A stretch of DNA of 64,000 bases from Steinernema hermaphroditum. Taxonomy: Eukaryota > Nematoda > Chromadorea > Rhabditida > Steinernematidae. This document shows, one piece after another, positions 26,062 through 36,896 of this stretch. A program made the translations under genes and the position numbers. Positions within the stretch are counted from its first letter, which is position 1, and each line of letters starts with the position of its first letter. The stretch spans positions 4,030,001-4,094,000 of the forward strand of contig CM059622.1 of assembly GCA_030435675.1 (NCBI GenBank), read 5' to 3'. The notes below the pieces were generated by a model. That model worked only from the letters and a program-made list of their open reading frames with translations. It ran no database searches and was not told the origin of the DNA.

Positions 26062-26182
26062 ACATCGTCTTCATCGCCTACCGAGACGTGCGCGATTGCA
26101 TAATGAGCCGCTTTGAGGGCGGCAGTTTCACTATCGTTGTCCTATCGCCCACTATTGGTGTCGTGTCCTTTCTAAGCACTTT
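26062..26182 (+). repeat. Dispersed repeat R2, copy 1
   Basis: About 115 bases, around nine-tenths identical to 38932-39052, from GCCTACCGAGACGTGCGCG to AAGCACTTTGAA. The same reading frame is open in both copies. Confidence 0.75.
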
Positions 26183-26323
26183 GAAACGGAAGCGTCCTTT
26201 CAATCCAACCTACATCTGTTGGGTAGTAGTCCCCCTCCAGCGTCTAGACTGACTAGACGCCCTTTTGTGTCTACGATTGTGCATATAAAGGATATGATTG
26301 TTGATAAAGATGAACCCCACTAG

Positions 26324-26503
26324 ACCGGTCGTTCCCCACTTCTCAACAACATCCCTACCTCCTATGACGCTTTCTATAGGCGTCCCGACACGCTCTATTT
26401 CAGCCGAATGTCGCCTTTCAGCTATGTTTTAATCGGAATGATCTTCGTCTTCTTACCCACTATCCTCCTCAGCTACTGTATGCATCCACGAGAAGAACGA
26501 TAA
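26324..26503 (+). CDS. Possible small single-pass membrane protein (last exon or whole short gene)
   Basis: An open frame of 59 codons ends at TAA 26501-26503. It encodes a Tyr/Arg-rich start, then a hydrophobic segment (VLIGMIFVFLPTILLSYC) and a charged end, HPREER. An internal ATG at about 26408 would give about 31 residues. The frame is closed by TAG at 26321-26323, which could be the end of an intron (CCCCACTAG acceptor). A TATAAAG at 26284-26290 lies just upstream. I do not recognise the protein. Codon texture and the membrane segment suggest it is real. Confidence 0.4.
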   Translation, partial: TGRSPLLNNIPTSYDAFYRRPDTLYFSRMSPFSYVLIGMIFVFLPTILLSYCMHPREER

Positions 26504-26504
26504 A

Positions 26505-27026
26505 TATTTGAAGTGTACATATCGTTATGCTGTACAAAATCATAAATACAACATCATCATATCAACATCAAATCTGTGAATCATGCTCCACCATTAACAG
26601 CCACAGTTACAAAGTGAACACGCCTTCTTCACTTCGAATTTTTGTCTTCTCTGAAGCCACCTTCTTCTTCCTGTGCAAGTAGCATCGACCGATAGACGTG
26701 ACATGTTGAGGTGAGACACATAATGGATCGCTTCCTATAAGTGGTCGAATGCGATGGACTGTTTAATAGCATCCACCAGTCGACACACCTTCCGATAGCA
26801 TAGAATATGGAAGATGACATAATGTCATCCGCCAATGAATGACATCAAAGGTTTTGATTGCGGAAAAGAACACATAGGAATCCCCCTACATCCACCATCC
26901 TCTTCATACGGGAAGGAATGTTATTAACTTTTAGGAATTAACAAATTGTCATCTAAAGCAGTAGAAACTAATTAAGAAAGTAACTAAGAATTAAAAAAAG
27001 CAAAATCAACAACTAATCACTCAACA
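26505..27026. other. Intergenic, nothing supported
   Basis: AT-rich. It separates the small membrane frame from the convergent zinc-finger gene. Confidence 0.4.
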
Positions 27027-28627
27027 TCACTCCAGAAGTTCATCTTCTGTGGCATTCATCTTGTAGGGAAAATACTTCGACATGGCTTCTTTCATGATCT
27101 TGGCGAAATCCAACTTCATCCGTTTGTACTTGAAGAGTTGTTCTTCGGTAAGGTCGGTGGTTTTCTTTGAATGCTTTCTCTACAAAATGAGCTATTGAAG
27201 TTCAATGAACATGTGACACACATACAATAAAGTGATTAGACAGTCTATGGGGATCGCATTTGACTTCACAGCCTTCAAAAACGCAGTTGTAACTCAAATT
27301 TAGGTGCTTGGCGACGTGACTTCGGCGAGTCGCTGCAGCCGTTATAATTGCGCCGCATTCCCGGCACTTTGAATCCTCAAAATCCCTCGCTCTACTCGTA
27401 GTCTTGCAGTCTTTGAAACCGACAAAGGACTCAGGCGGAAAGTATTTGTCACGAAACGCTTTGACCTTCCGATAGAAATCCTTCCTCATTGTTATCGTCT
27501 GATGGTACTGTTTCGCAGTTAAATTGTTGATGAAAAGAACGTGTTTCGTCTGAAGTGAACTAAGATCCCATGATGCTACACAGCGTTGATAAATACCTGT
27601 AAGTGGCGCGGAAGTTGTGAAGGGTTTCGAAGAATTGCATCACATTCATCGACAACGCATGGACAGGGGAGATTCTCGTGAATTCCAATGTGGGAGAGTA
27701 AATCTGACCTAGCTCCTATGAACTGCTTCGTGCATAAGCGACACTACAAGTTTCGGGATTATTGGACGTCGAATGATGTGCAACGAACCTTCCAGATTTC
27801 TCTAGTATCCTTAACCACCTTCTTCAGCTCAACGTAGCGGTGCCATGCGTAGATCCTTGCCACCGAGGGCATCCAGATTCCCATGGCCTCGACCTTCCTA
27901 CCGTAATCTTCACGGACTTCTCCATCAAAGAGTAGCTGCAAGGCTTCCTTCTGTTGTCGCTCGTAGAAGTAGTTGAAAACAGCCAACTCCGAGGTCATCT
28001 TCATCTTCGGTCGTTCTGGAATGATCAACTGCCGCCATATGCTTCGATCCATAACCTACTTGGAATCACAGAGGCGCTCTCCTTCTTCTTCTTTGGATGA
28101 GTGGTTTCAGCGTTGGGACGTGCCAGGACATCATCCCTCGGTAGATTCTTTCGCATACTTGGGACGTCACAGGCCACCCGTTTCTTCTCTCCTTCTGGAG
28201 ACACGCGCTCCTTCCTCTCCAAGCGAAGCGGAACCGTTTGCAACGCGGACAAGAAGGCATTTCGGTCGTAGAAATGCTGAAAACGGCGATTAAACGCAGC
28301 AAACTCTCAGAAACTCACATCCTGTCCTTCGAGTTCTCGGCAGTACTCCTTCCCGAACATCGTCAGAAGAAGTTGTGGTTTCTTTCGCTTCACATAGTTA
28401 TACACAACAGAATCCGCGCTGAGTAAGTTGGAAGAAGACGGCGCCGTCGAACAAACCATTAGTTTCTGAAAATAGGCTACATTGAAGATCAAGGTCGCTC
28501 CAGCATTGCAGTAGCTTTGAATCCTGTGTACAAACAAAGCAACTGCGTTCCTTCTCGTTCAAACGACCTTCTCCTGCGTTTTCGTAAAGCTCAAGGAGCG
28601 CGACGATGTCAGCTGAAGCTGATTCAT
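27027..28627 (-). CDS. C2H2 zinc-finger protein, multi-exon
   Basis: The three 3' exons are firm: 27743-27597, 27549-27226 and 27179-27027, with 45-47 bp introns that keep phase. They encode four Cys2His2-like fingers: CRLC...H-x3-H; CVVDEC...HLQTKH, split by an intron; CREC...HVAKH; and CVFEGC...HFIRKH, the last histidine pair completed by a splice. Upstream exons 27789 to about 28050, up to 28276, 28465-28319 and 28627-28568 are likely; the junction near 28040-28190 is unresolved. The N-terminal half is basic and helical without a known domain. Probably nuclear and nucleic-acid binding. I do not recognise an orthologue; rapidly evolving C2H2 families are common in nematodes. Confidence 0.7.
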
Positions 28628-28843
28628 GACCGGAACGTATCGAAGAAAAAGGCTATCGATGATCAGGCGAATCGCCCTAAAACCAAGTCCGGTCATGTCC
28701 TTACTTTGTCGCTTGATTTTCAGAGTGGATACCGAAAGGTGGAAAGTAGCTACATACGAAAGATTCTCCGAGGTCTGACGAGTCACCCTGAATTCAGCGT
28801 ACTGCTAGTGATGTTGTCCTCAGATGACCTCATCACTGATCCA

Positions 28844-28990
28844 TTAAAGGAACCCGGTCATGGATAAAAAAAATTCTTTAAATCGCCTGAAAATTTGTGT
28901 TGCTCTGTTTTAGAGGTCGCTGAGCACGGCGGTGAAATCGGTTTCCCAAAAAAACGTGATAGTTAGCGAGAAATGACAAAAAAAAAATAG
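28844..28990 (+). repeat. End of a TTAA-flanked MITE (single end)
   Basis: TTAAAGGAACCCGGTCATGG begins a stretch that matches the left end of the complete element at 39402-40100 for about 140 bases, up to ATAGACAAAAAACGTC. No opposite end is seen nearby, so this copy is truncated or has a different interior. Confidence 0.7.
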
Positions 28991-29166
28991 ACAAAAAACG
29001 TCTACGGTGAGTATTTCGGCGCGATTCTTCCCGTGGTCTAGCGATAACTTCCGCCATATTCGACAGTTTCACACATTCTGCCGCCGAGCTATTGCGACGA
29101 TCTGACTGAGCAAACCGAACGAGCGACCTTTGCAAGGGTGTCTCTTATGCGCGCCAATTTAAATGA

Positions 29167-29394
29167 CTACTGTATAGGCGGACGTATTACTTTGTTGCTG
29201 CTGTGTTCATTGTTGTTTTGTTTTTGGTTTCTAGTTAAATCTCGTACACGATACGGTCGATAATACATTCCGCGCCGAGGTTTCCAGTAGCCCTTGGGAG
29301 TAGTAGTCAGGTATAGGTTACCGCTGTTTCCGTAGCAGGTACCGTTGCCTCCAACCTCGCAGCCACTCAGGTCGAGGAACCTCTGGCGGGATCC
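29167..29394 (-). CDS. Probable last exon of an unrecognised protein
   Basis: A 76-codon open stretch (75 residues plus TAG at 29167-29169) starts right after a good acceptor (CGTATCTTAG). It encodes a Gly/Asn-rich segment with two cysteines (CEVGGNGTCYGNSGN), then a basic aromatic stretch (YWKPRRGMYYRPYRVR) and an Asn/Gln-rich tail. Base composition is coding-like compared with its flanks. No upstream exon could be tied to it; the hAT element begins 390 bases upstream and may have displaced or split the gene. Confidence 0.35.
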   Translation of the reverse strand, partial: GSRQRFLDLSGCEVGGNGTCYGNSGNLYLTTTPKGYWKPRRGMYYRPYRVRDLTRNQKQNNNEHSSNKVIRPPIQ

Positions 29395-29773
29395 CTAAGA
29401 TACGTTTGGAACGTATTACAAGTCGTTAAGGGGTACAAGAATGAGTAATTTCAAGATATCTTAGCTATACCGATTTTTTGCGAGCGTCTTGTGTTCCCAA
29501 AGCACAAATTCCGTTTCGACAGCCCGCAGACTGTGCTCTAATGGTCTCAGTGATCACACTTGACAGCGCGCGTCAACACATTGGCGCACTTGAAGAGGCG
29601 CTAAAGATGTGGTTAAACAAAGCACTCAGACACTGCGACAAGTTTCCTTTGTACCGGGCGATCCTGATCATTTGCAAGAGTAAATTCCCCAGAGTGTGGA
29701 CCTCCCAGATCAGGGGTCGAGTACATTACAGATGACAACAAGCCGAAAATCCCGTTTTTGAGATCGTTCCGGG

Positions 29774-29781
29774 AGCCGGAC
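29774..29781. repeat. hAT target-site duplication, left
   Basis: AGCCGGAC, identical to 34407-34414. Eight bases is the family's diagnostic length. Confidence 0.9.
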
Positions 29782-30125
29782 CAGGGCTGTTAGACGATTC
29801 AATCGGATATCCGATTGAGTCGATTGAATCGACTGATGAGTCAATCGGCGATTGAATCAATCGATTGGCCGATTACGATTCGATTGGTTTTCAATCGACT
29901 CGTCAATCGCGATTGGCGATTCGATTGACAATCCGATTCAATCGAATCGGCAACTCAATCGAGTCGTCAATCGAATCGGCGATTGAATCGTCAATCGAAT
30001 CAATCGACTCATCAGTCGATTCAATCGGCGATTCAAACCAATCGGATCTCAGCGGCGCCATATATACCCCACGCGATCGCAACCGTCTCTTTGCGTCGGT
30101 ACAGAGAGGGCAGACGAACAGAGAA
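29782..30125 (+). repeat. hAT left terminal inverted repeat with subterminal motif array
   Basis: About 345 bases. The first 260 are almost wholly made of overlapping ATTCAATCG/CGATTGAAT words. Translation of this array gives artefactual Ser/Ile-rich frames that are not genes. Confidence 0.85.
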
Positions 30126-30288
30126 AAAATGTTCGCACGATAGTCTGAGATCTTCTTGCAAATGGCTGATGGAAGAATCGTCTCTTGATCAATGAGCGGT
30201 TCTTGCGGTGTGAAGAGTTCAGCAAGACTAATAGATACAAGAGTCTTTGTACGAAAATATTACATCAGTTTAAAAAATATCATCGATT

Positions 30289-33200
30289 TCAAGCTCCAGC
30301 TTCTTGTTCCACCGTCAAATTCTCTTCTTCGTCAACAGCGCCCAATACGTCTTCGTCATCGCTAGATGCTTCTAGAAGAGGCTGGTCAAATTTTCGACAT
30401 GCCAAACGCTGGCGAACAGTCATCAAACGTTCAATATTGTCTTCTGTCAAGCTGCTTCTTTGAGAATTGGAAAGCAGATGAGTCAGCGACGAGAAGACGC
30501 GCTCTGGTTCGGCAGAACTGCAACAAACAGACAAATGTTGTTGGGCCAGAGCATGGAGCTGAGGAAGACGGCTCTTCCGACGCCTCCAAAACGCAAACAT
30601 GCTTGTTGTGGACAGCTCGTTATTTTGTGGATCTGGCATCGGAAGCTGTTCCGCTCGTGCATCATTTGAATAAGCTTCTATCTCCTTGCTGACCGGGGAT
30701 CTTGCACTGTTTTGAATATCATGACTGCACCGATTCCAAGAGTTCCAATCATCTTCTCCATCATCAATGACTACAGGACCGTCAAAATTAGCAGCCGAAG
30801 GAAGACTGTTCGAAGAGTTGAACCTTTGTTCACACATATCGGCTAACAGCTGACGAGCTCGCATCCAGTCGGTCCTCTCCAAGATGTTCGGATGATCAAC
30901 GAAGCGTGGGTCTCTAAGTACGTGCAGATCAGCAGCATGTCGCTTTTCAGGTATTCGCTTTTGTGCTTCTGGAGGGTACGAAGTATGGTGTCGTTAACAT
31001 CTTGGCACAGTGGAGTAGTAGACTGCGATTGGGACTGTTTTGCGCAGTGGTCTTCAATTCGTCGAATCAGGTAAAAAATGATCGAAGAGCATGAGCGTCG
31101 ACCTTCCGCCTAAGCAGCTCTTTTTCAACCATCGTAGTGCAGAGACGACACATACCAGCAGACAGATGTCCTTCAAAAATTTTAACGTCTTGCATAGCGA
31201 ATTGATTTCTGCCATATCCAGGCTGAGGGCTGTATAAATCCCGACGCTAATAGCTGAATATTGATTTTCCAGACCGCTTGCGAACTCCCGTAACTTCTCA
31301 TGAAGCTTGCAGAACGACTGGATCATTTCGTATGTCGAATTCCACCTTGTTGAATTCGGCTAAAAAAATCACGTTACTGAAGATACCATGGAAGATAATA
31401 ACCAACCATCTTCAGTACCTTCCCACCTGCGAAGTCCTTGAATCGCTTGTAAATCAGCGGACTGTTCTTGAACAGTACCGCCAGCGCCTTGATCTGCACG
31501 ATGGCTCTGCTGATTCCCCGAACTTTGACGCCTTCCTGCACGCATAAATTCAGCACGTGACAAAAGCAATGAACACTGAAGTAAGAGCATGCTTAGGAGA
31601 ATCTAGGAGTCATGCACTAACCTCGGTAGACCCATAAGTCGCCCGAGCTTGACCATGTTTGCTCCACCATCACGTGTCAGCGCAATGAGGTCTTCTCCCC
31701 TTATCTTGTAGCGCCGTAATTGATCTTCAATTACTTTCCGCAGGTTTTCCGCTGTTGCGCGCTGAACATCAAGTGAGACAACAGCTACGCGAACCGTTTG
31801 ATGATGAAACGTTGAATTAACCAGCGTGGCTGTGACACTAGAATGTAAAGTAACAATATATACAGTATCTCGGAGACGACACGTACCTCAGAAAACGATT
31901 TGACCCTTTCGTGTACTCGTCGACGCATAACGAAATGTTCTGCTTCTCGAGAACGCTTCTAACTTCATATTCGCACTGTGAAGCTTCTCGCGTCAAGATT
32001 TCTTCCGAAAGCTTCTGCCTACTAATTGTCTGAAAAGCAATACAGCTCCAATATACAGTGGCGGCCATATAAATAAGGCACCCCCCTGGGAAAACCTATA
32101 AGTGTCAACTTGCCCCAAATTTTTCAAAGTCCTTTAAAATCGATGACTATAATCAGATGTAGAATTTAACGGGCTACAAGAAGGTATCGTTTGTTTTCCA
32201 TTTGGGACCCCAAGTGTCGCCTATAAAGGTAAAATGTTCGGACAACTCAATTTTCCCCGCGGCCATATAAATAAGGCACCCTAACTTTCACATGTATTTT
32301 GTATTCTAAATTCGCTAATAATCTACAAAAACACAATGTTCTTGACTAGTACTTGGTTGGGTAGCCCTTACTCGTGATAACCGTTCCACAACGGCGCTTC
32401 ACAGAATCCATCAACACCAAAAAAATTTAAAAAGTTACAATGGAGTCCGTTTTCAAGAAACATCGGGCTTTTGCTCATGACAACTACCTGAGAACAGGTT
32501 GAAACCACGCAAACCACCATTTTCGGCATCGGAAAGTATGTAGGTGTACAAATTAGATCATTTTAAGTGCTTACGGGCATCACTTCCCATTCAAAACTTA
32601 GGGCCCCAACTTGACCTGCAGTCTTGTCCGGGTCCCGGAACGATCTGGAAGAAGGCAGTTTCAGCTTTTTCCATCGGTTCTATGTTGTAGAGCGTATACG
32701 AAAACCCCTACTTATGTTTTATTCCATGACAAATGGAGTAAATGCGAATTCTGGACGTGGAAACCTCGTGCCATAGATTTCACAATGGAAAACTGTCGTT
32801 TTTCATAGGACTTTGAAAGATCCGACTTTCATTTATCAATAGCGTTGGGAAATCAGTGGAAGACGACCAGAATAGGTTTTCATATACGCTCTACAACACA
32901 GAACCAATGAAAAAAGCTGAAACTGCCTTCTTCCAGATCGTTCCGGGACCCGGACAAGACTGCAGGTCAAGTTGGCTTCCTAACTTTGTATGGGAAGTGA
33001 TGCCCGTAAGCACTTAAAATGATCTAATTTGTACACCTACATACTTTCCGATGCCGAAAATGGTGGTTTGCGTGGTTTCAACCTGTTCTCAGGTAGTTGT
33101 CATGAGCAAAAGCCCGATGTTTCTTGAAAACGGACTCCATTGTAACTTTTTAAATTTTTTTGGTGTTGATGGATTCTGTGAAGCGCCGTTGTGGAACGGT

Positions 33201-33871
33201 TATCACGAGTAAGGGCTACCCAACCAAGTACTAGTCAAGAACATTGTGTTTTTGTAGATTATTAGCGAATTTAGAATACAAAATACATGTGAAAGTTAGG
33301 GTGCCTTATTTATATGGCCGCGGGGAAAATTGAGTTGTCCGAACATTTTACCTTTATAGGCGACACTTGGGGTCCCAAATGGAAAACAAACGATACCTTC
33401 TTGTAGCCCGTTAAATTCTACATCTGATTATAGTCATCGATTTTAAAGGACTTTGAAAAATTTGCGGCAAGTTGACACTTATAGGTTTTCCCAGGGGGGT
33501 GCCTTATTTATATGGCCGCCACTGTAAGCATGGGAACTGAAGAATACCTTTTGATGACCACCGGCCGAAGCGATTAAATGGAGAAACTCTTGCGAGTTGA
33601 CCGCGTGGAAGGGCACTCCGTATGCGGCAAAGAAGGTGACAACTGCCGACTCGTAGACTTCCCTTTCTTCGGCTACTGTAGCTTTCAGGCGTGGCCAGTT
33701 TCGGAATGGTTGACCCGAGTCGTCTTCGTCATGTTTATCGCGATAATGGAACAACATATTGCTTGTGGAGCCGGTCTTCTTGTAGCTCTTGGTGCACCCA
33801 ACCGCCATGCAGTAGTAACGACCGTCGCGCTCTTCAAAATGCTTGTATACATCGCTGGTCAGCTTGGCCAT
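30289..33871 (-). pseudogene. hAT transposase, BED-finger type, with one frameshift
   Basis: Exons 33871-33548, 32029-31887, 31837-31622, 31575-31407, 31359-31156 and 31109-30289 join in phase. Domains in order: BED zinc finger (YYCMAVGC with FHYRDKH); RNase-H-like catalytic region with a DEY segment, TRDGGANMVK and HCFCHVLNL; TRWNSTYEM; and the C-terminal dimerisation region (AEPERVFSSLTHLLSNSQRS). In the last exon a conserved LDPRF-type motif is broken: the plus-strand TCTC at 30911-30914 looks like a doubled dinucleotide that shifts the frame by two. Everything else is open, so the copy is young but probably inactive unless this is a sequence error. Acts on the element's own ends in the nucleus. 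Confidence 0.85.
32056..33524. mobile_element. Tc1/mariner-type inverted-repeat element (non-autonomous, IR/DR structure)
   Basis: 1469 bases flanked by TA on both sides (32054-32055, 33525-33526). Ends read CAGTGGCGGCC. Two near-identical arms (about 32056-32705 and 32878-33524) surround a roughly 170-bp centre with no transposase. Each arm carries the word GCGGCCATATAAATAAGG twice, 198 bases apart (32061 and 32259; inverted to 33519 and 33321). This is the paired-direct-repeat layout known from Sleeping Beauty-type Tc1 elements. It lies inside a hAT transposase intron that would be 47 bases without it. Confidence 0.9.
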
Positions 33872-34014
33872 TCTGCAACATATTAAGACATTATTGCTAT
33901 GATTATCGCGCACGCATAAATCACGCTCACCGCTAAATGCGATTACTAAAGAAGAAAAAACTAGTGGAAAGACAAACGAGGTGAGACCATCTCGTCTCGT
34001 TCATCTTTTCACGG

Positions 34015-34406
34015 GGCGCTTCTCTGTTCGTCTGCCCTCTCTGTACCGACGCAAAGAGACGGTTGCGATCGCGTGGGGTATATATGGCGCCGCTGAGATC
34101 CGATTGGTTTGAATCGCCGATTGAATCGACTGATGAGTCGATTGATTCGATTGACGATTCAATCGCCGATTCGATTGACGACTCGATTGAGTTGCCGATT
34201 CGATTGAATCGGATTGTCAATCGAATCGCCAATCGCGATTGACGACTCGATTGAGTTGCCGATTCGATTGAATCGGATTGTCAATCGAATCGCCAATCGC
34301 GATTGACGAGTCGATTGAAAACCAATCAATCGCCAGTTGAATCGCCGATTGACGATTCGATTGACGATTCAATCGAGTCAATCGACTCGATTAATTGACA
34401 GCTCTG
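34015..34406 (-). repeat. hAT right terminal inverted repeat with subterminal motif array
   Basis: Inverted match of 29782-30125, somewhat longer because a roughly 60-base block with CGATTGAATCGGATTGTC is duplicated in tandem (about 34187-34315). Confidence 0.85.
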
Positions 34407-34414
34407 AGCCGGAC
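34407..34414. repeat. hAT target-site duplication, right
   Basis: AGCCGGAC, identical to 29774-29781. Confidence 0.9.
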
Positions 34415-34805
34415 AAAAGTACAAGTCATGTTGGGGTCCAAACTATTGACGGGGAAGTGATGACCAGAAGCACTTAAAACGAGCTAATTTGCACGCCTAT
34501 GTAATTTTCACCGCAGAAAACGGTCTTTTGCGTGGTTTCAGCCGGTTCTCAGGTAATAGTAATAAAAAAAGCCCGACGTTTCTCCAAAGCGGACCCTGTG
34601 GTATCATTCTGCAACGCTTGCAATTAGACACTTCGGAATGATTGCCCCCTATCTCCGAGGGATGCGGTCGAAATTTTTCGAAATTCTGGGAAGATAGGCA
34701 GGAAAAGTTGTATTTTCACGTGCTATTCCAAAAATTTCACTCAGGACATAGTTTCTCTCAAAATCGTGAAAAAATAGCGTGGCCCTATCTTTATACAGCA
34801 CACTG
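34415..34805. mobile_element. Relic of a Tc1/mariner-type element split by the hAT
   Basis: 34430-34600 matches the arm of the element at 32056-33524, including GGGAAGTGATG, AGCACTTAAAA and GCGTGGTTTCA. The left part of the same relic is 29750-29781 (GATCGTTCCGGG). Its right end reads, inverted, CAGTGTGCTGTATAAAGATA and is followed by TA, a plausible terminal repeat of a related family. The left end was not found. Confidence 0.6.
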
Positions 34806-34869
34806 TAGTAATCGATTTATTTTCGAGACGTTCCAAACGATCCGTACGACCGGTCTCACGTTTTGAACG

Positions 34870-35275
34870 TCTCTAAATGATGTCACTCCCTTTGACACTT
34901 TTATATCAAGTTCCAACGACTTACCTAAGAAGCTCTTCATCAACTGGCTTCCCCACACCGCTAAACCGATCAAGTTCAACGCCAACACCAAGAAGATTTG
35001 GTTTCCTGCTTTACTCTGTTTCGATGTCTTGCTCGATTCCGATGTCCACCGAAATCGCTGCCGCCAACTCTGATGTCATGTACCTGTGCCGAACAAGGAG
35101 CAACTGCAGTGTTATGGTGTTGTATATGTCTTGTATGGCGTGACGACATTGATATAATGAGTAAAAAACTGGCTCTATGCAGCCGCTTTGTTCCTTCTCA
35201 CACTTTCTAAATGAGTATTCGAGGTTTTTTTTTGCTGTAGATACTGTCTTTTCGCCAATGTTTCTCAATGCGTCA
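34870..35275 (-). CDS. Possible exons of an unrecognised protein with a membrane segment
   Basis: A cysteine-containing helical stretch (35268 to about 35080) ends at a GTACAT donor. After about 67 bases a second stretch (about 35013-34922) with a hydrophobic segment (IFLVLALNLIGLAVWG) ends at GTAAGT. The two can be joined in phase. No start, stop or family is clear. Could be a gene remnant. Confidence 0.3.
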
Positions 35276-36896
35276 CTGACATTATGTCACGGAATGGAAC
35301 TATATCCTGGAATATGGAACACCAGCGTCCACTTTTGCATATATCGAATGTGACGTATCATTTATGGATGCAGATTTGATTCACGTCACCATGAAGCACG
35401 TCCCGTTCCTCTATGCCTATGCGTCATATCCCAGAAAAACAATGATCGTATCATCCTCTTTAACTACAATCTTGCACACAAGATTATAACTGTGGTGTCC
35501 ATCTCCGTCTGCCACCGGCGATCCCTTCAAAGAGACCACTTTTTCCAAACGATTTGCCTTAACTTTTATGTATCTTCGGATCGCCCTCCGCCGTCCGGTC
35601 CTCCTCCACCCGATCGTCTCATTCCGTATTCTTGTTCGTGTGTTTGTGTAATCGGATTAGATTCGACGTTAAGCGTCCCGCACGGAACAAACAGGTCAGT
35701 GAAGGGAGGATTCCGACATTTTCCAATCACACGGTTTAATAGGCTTAGCACTGTTTGCCGATCGCTTTTCTCTTCTCCTCCCCGGAATCGTTGTCCTGGA
35801 GCCGCCTAATTTCTGGTGTTTCAATTATGGTTAACGGGGTTGATGTTTAGGCAAGTCGTTGTTTATGAAACTAAATTGGATCTAAGTGGCGACATCCAGG
35901 GCCCATAGCCGGCAAGGTCCGACGTGCGTCAACATATTACCTCAAGCATCATTGAGCCTATCGATTTGCGCCATTTTTGCCAAAAGCGAATTGCCTATGC
36001 GCAAAAACGTTTGTCATCCGGCTGACAGCGCGATTGTCCATGTCGTTCGCTTTGGATATGATATCCTCGTGCTGACTAGGTGTGCGTCTGAGAGTGCAAA
36101 GAGCCCTAAGTCTTTATTCGTCAAGAGGCATACTTGGACTTTATTTTAACTCCACTGGTGGTGTGGTTTTTTAGCGCTTTAAACCTGTGCAATAGTGCGC
36201 CAAATGTCCCAAAGGTCCGTTAGGCCTTTTGCGTGTTTACCGCCTACTACTGATGTCTTGCATTGGTTTCTGAAATCGTCCACCTCCACAAAATAGCGCA
36301 CCCTCGGCAATAAGATAACGAAATAAAAAATAAACAGTCTCGTATGTGACGCCGTGAATGACGACAGCATGTGATGGTTAGGAACGGAACAGATTAGCGC
36401 TAGAGTGTTTTTATCTGACAGTGAATGTGACTTCATCCATGCAAGTATTCCGTTCGAACCGTAATATGGCAATGTTTGCAATGCGTCTTCTTCATCAATG
36501 AACCGTATTCCATAAAGAAATAGTCGGTTCCCTTGAGTCGCTTATTTCTCTCCGGCATCCAGGACATCTTCTTCGCTGAATTAAAATTCGGTATACATAG
36601 AATAGTCGCAGAAATCTGGGCTACATGTGTTCAGTATATGTCATCTACGTAGAATCCTGTGTTTGTCTTGTTCTTGTTAAAAACGTCAGTTAATTCCATT
36701 CTTTCGAATGCATTAATGGAATTGAAGTGTGTTTCCATTTTTTCCGATCAGCGCAAATTTGATTAAAGATTGAAGAGGCTGGTTTTGTTAGAGAACTCGG
36801 TCTTGTCGAGTACCCCACTATTGGAACTAAATTTCCTCGTGTACCATTTTTTAATTGTGGATCGCTGAACTCTCCTTGTTTCGAATTGTAAAATTT

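Larger units (their letters stand above)
29782..34406 (-). mobile_element. hAT transposon, complete, with nested insertion
   Basis: Ends read CAGGGCTGT (29782) and, inverted, CAGAGCTGT (34406), flanked by the 8-bp duplication AGCCGGAC. Long imperfect terminal inverted repeats (about 29782-30125 and 34015-34406) are built of reiterated ATTCAATCG/CGATTGAATC words, likely transposase-binding sites. They are followed by a shared segment with GGCGCCATATATACCCCA. The interior holds a minus-strand transposase gene. A 1469-bp Tc1-type element sits in one of its introns. The sequence that joins across the hAT matches an arm of that Tc1-type family, so the hAT landed in an older relic of it. Confidence 0.92.

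Noticed and set aside
29865..30143. Ser/Ile-rich open frame of 92 codons (and its inverted twin at 33933-34232)
   Set aside because: It is a translation of the ATTCAATCG motif array in the hAT terminal repeats, present on both ends in mirror orientation.
36179..36481. 100-codon minus-strand frame with a hydrophobic segment
   Set aside because: Starts at TTG, not ATG, with no acceptor at its 5' edge, no family and AT-rich composition like its flanks.
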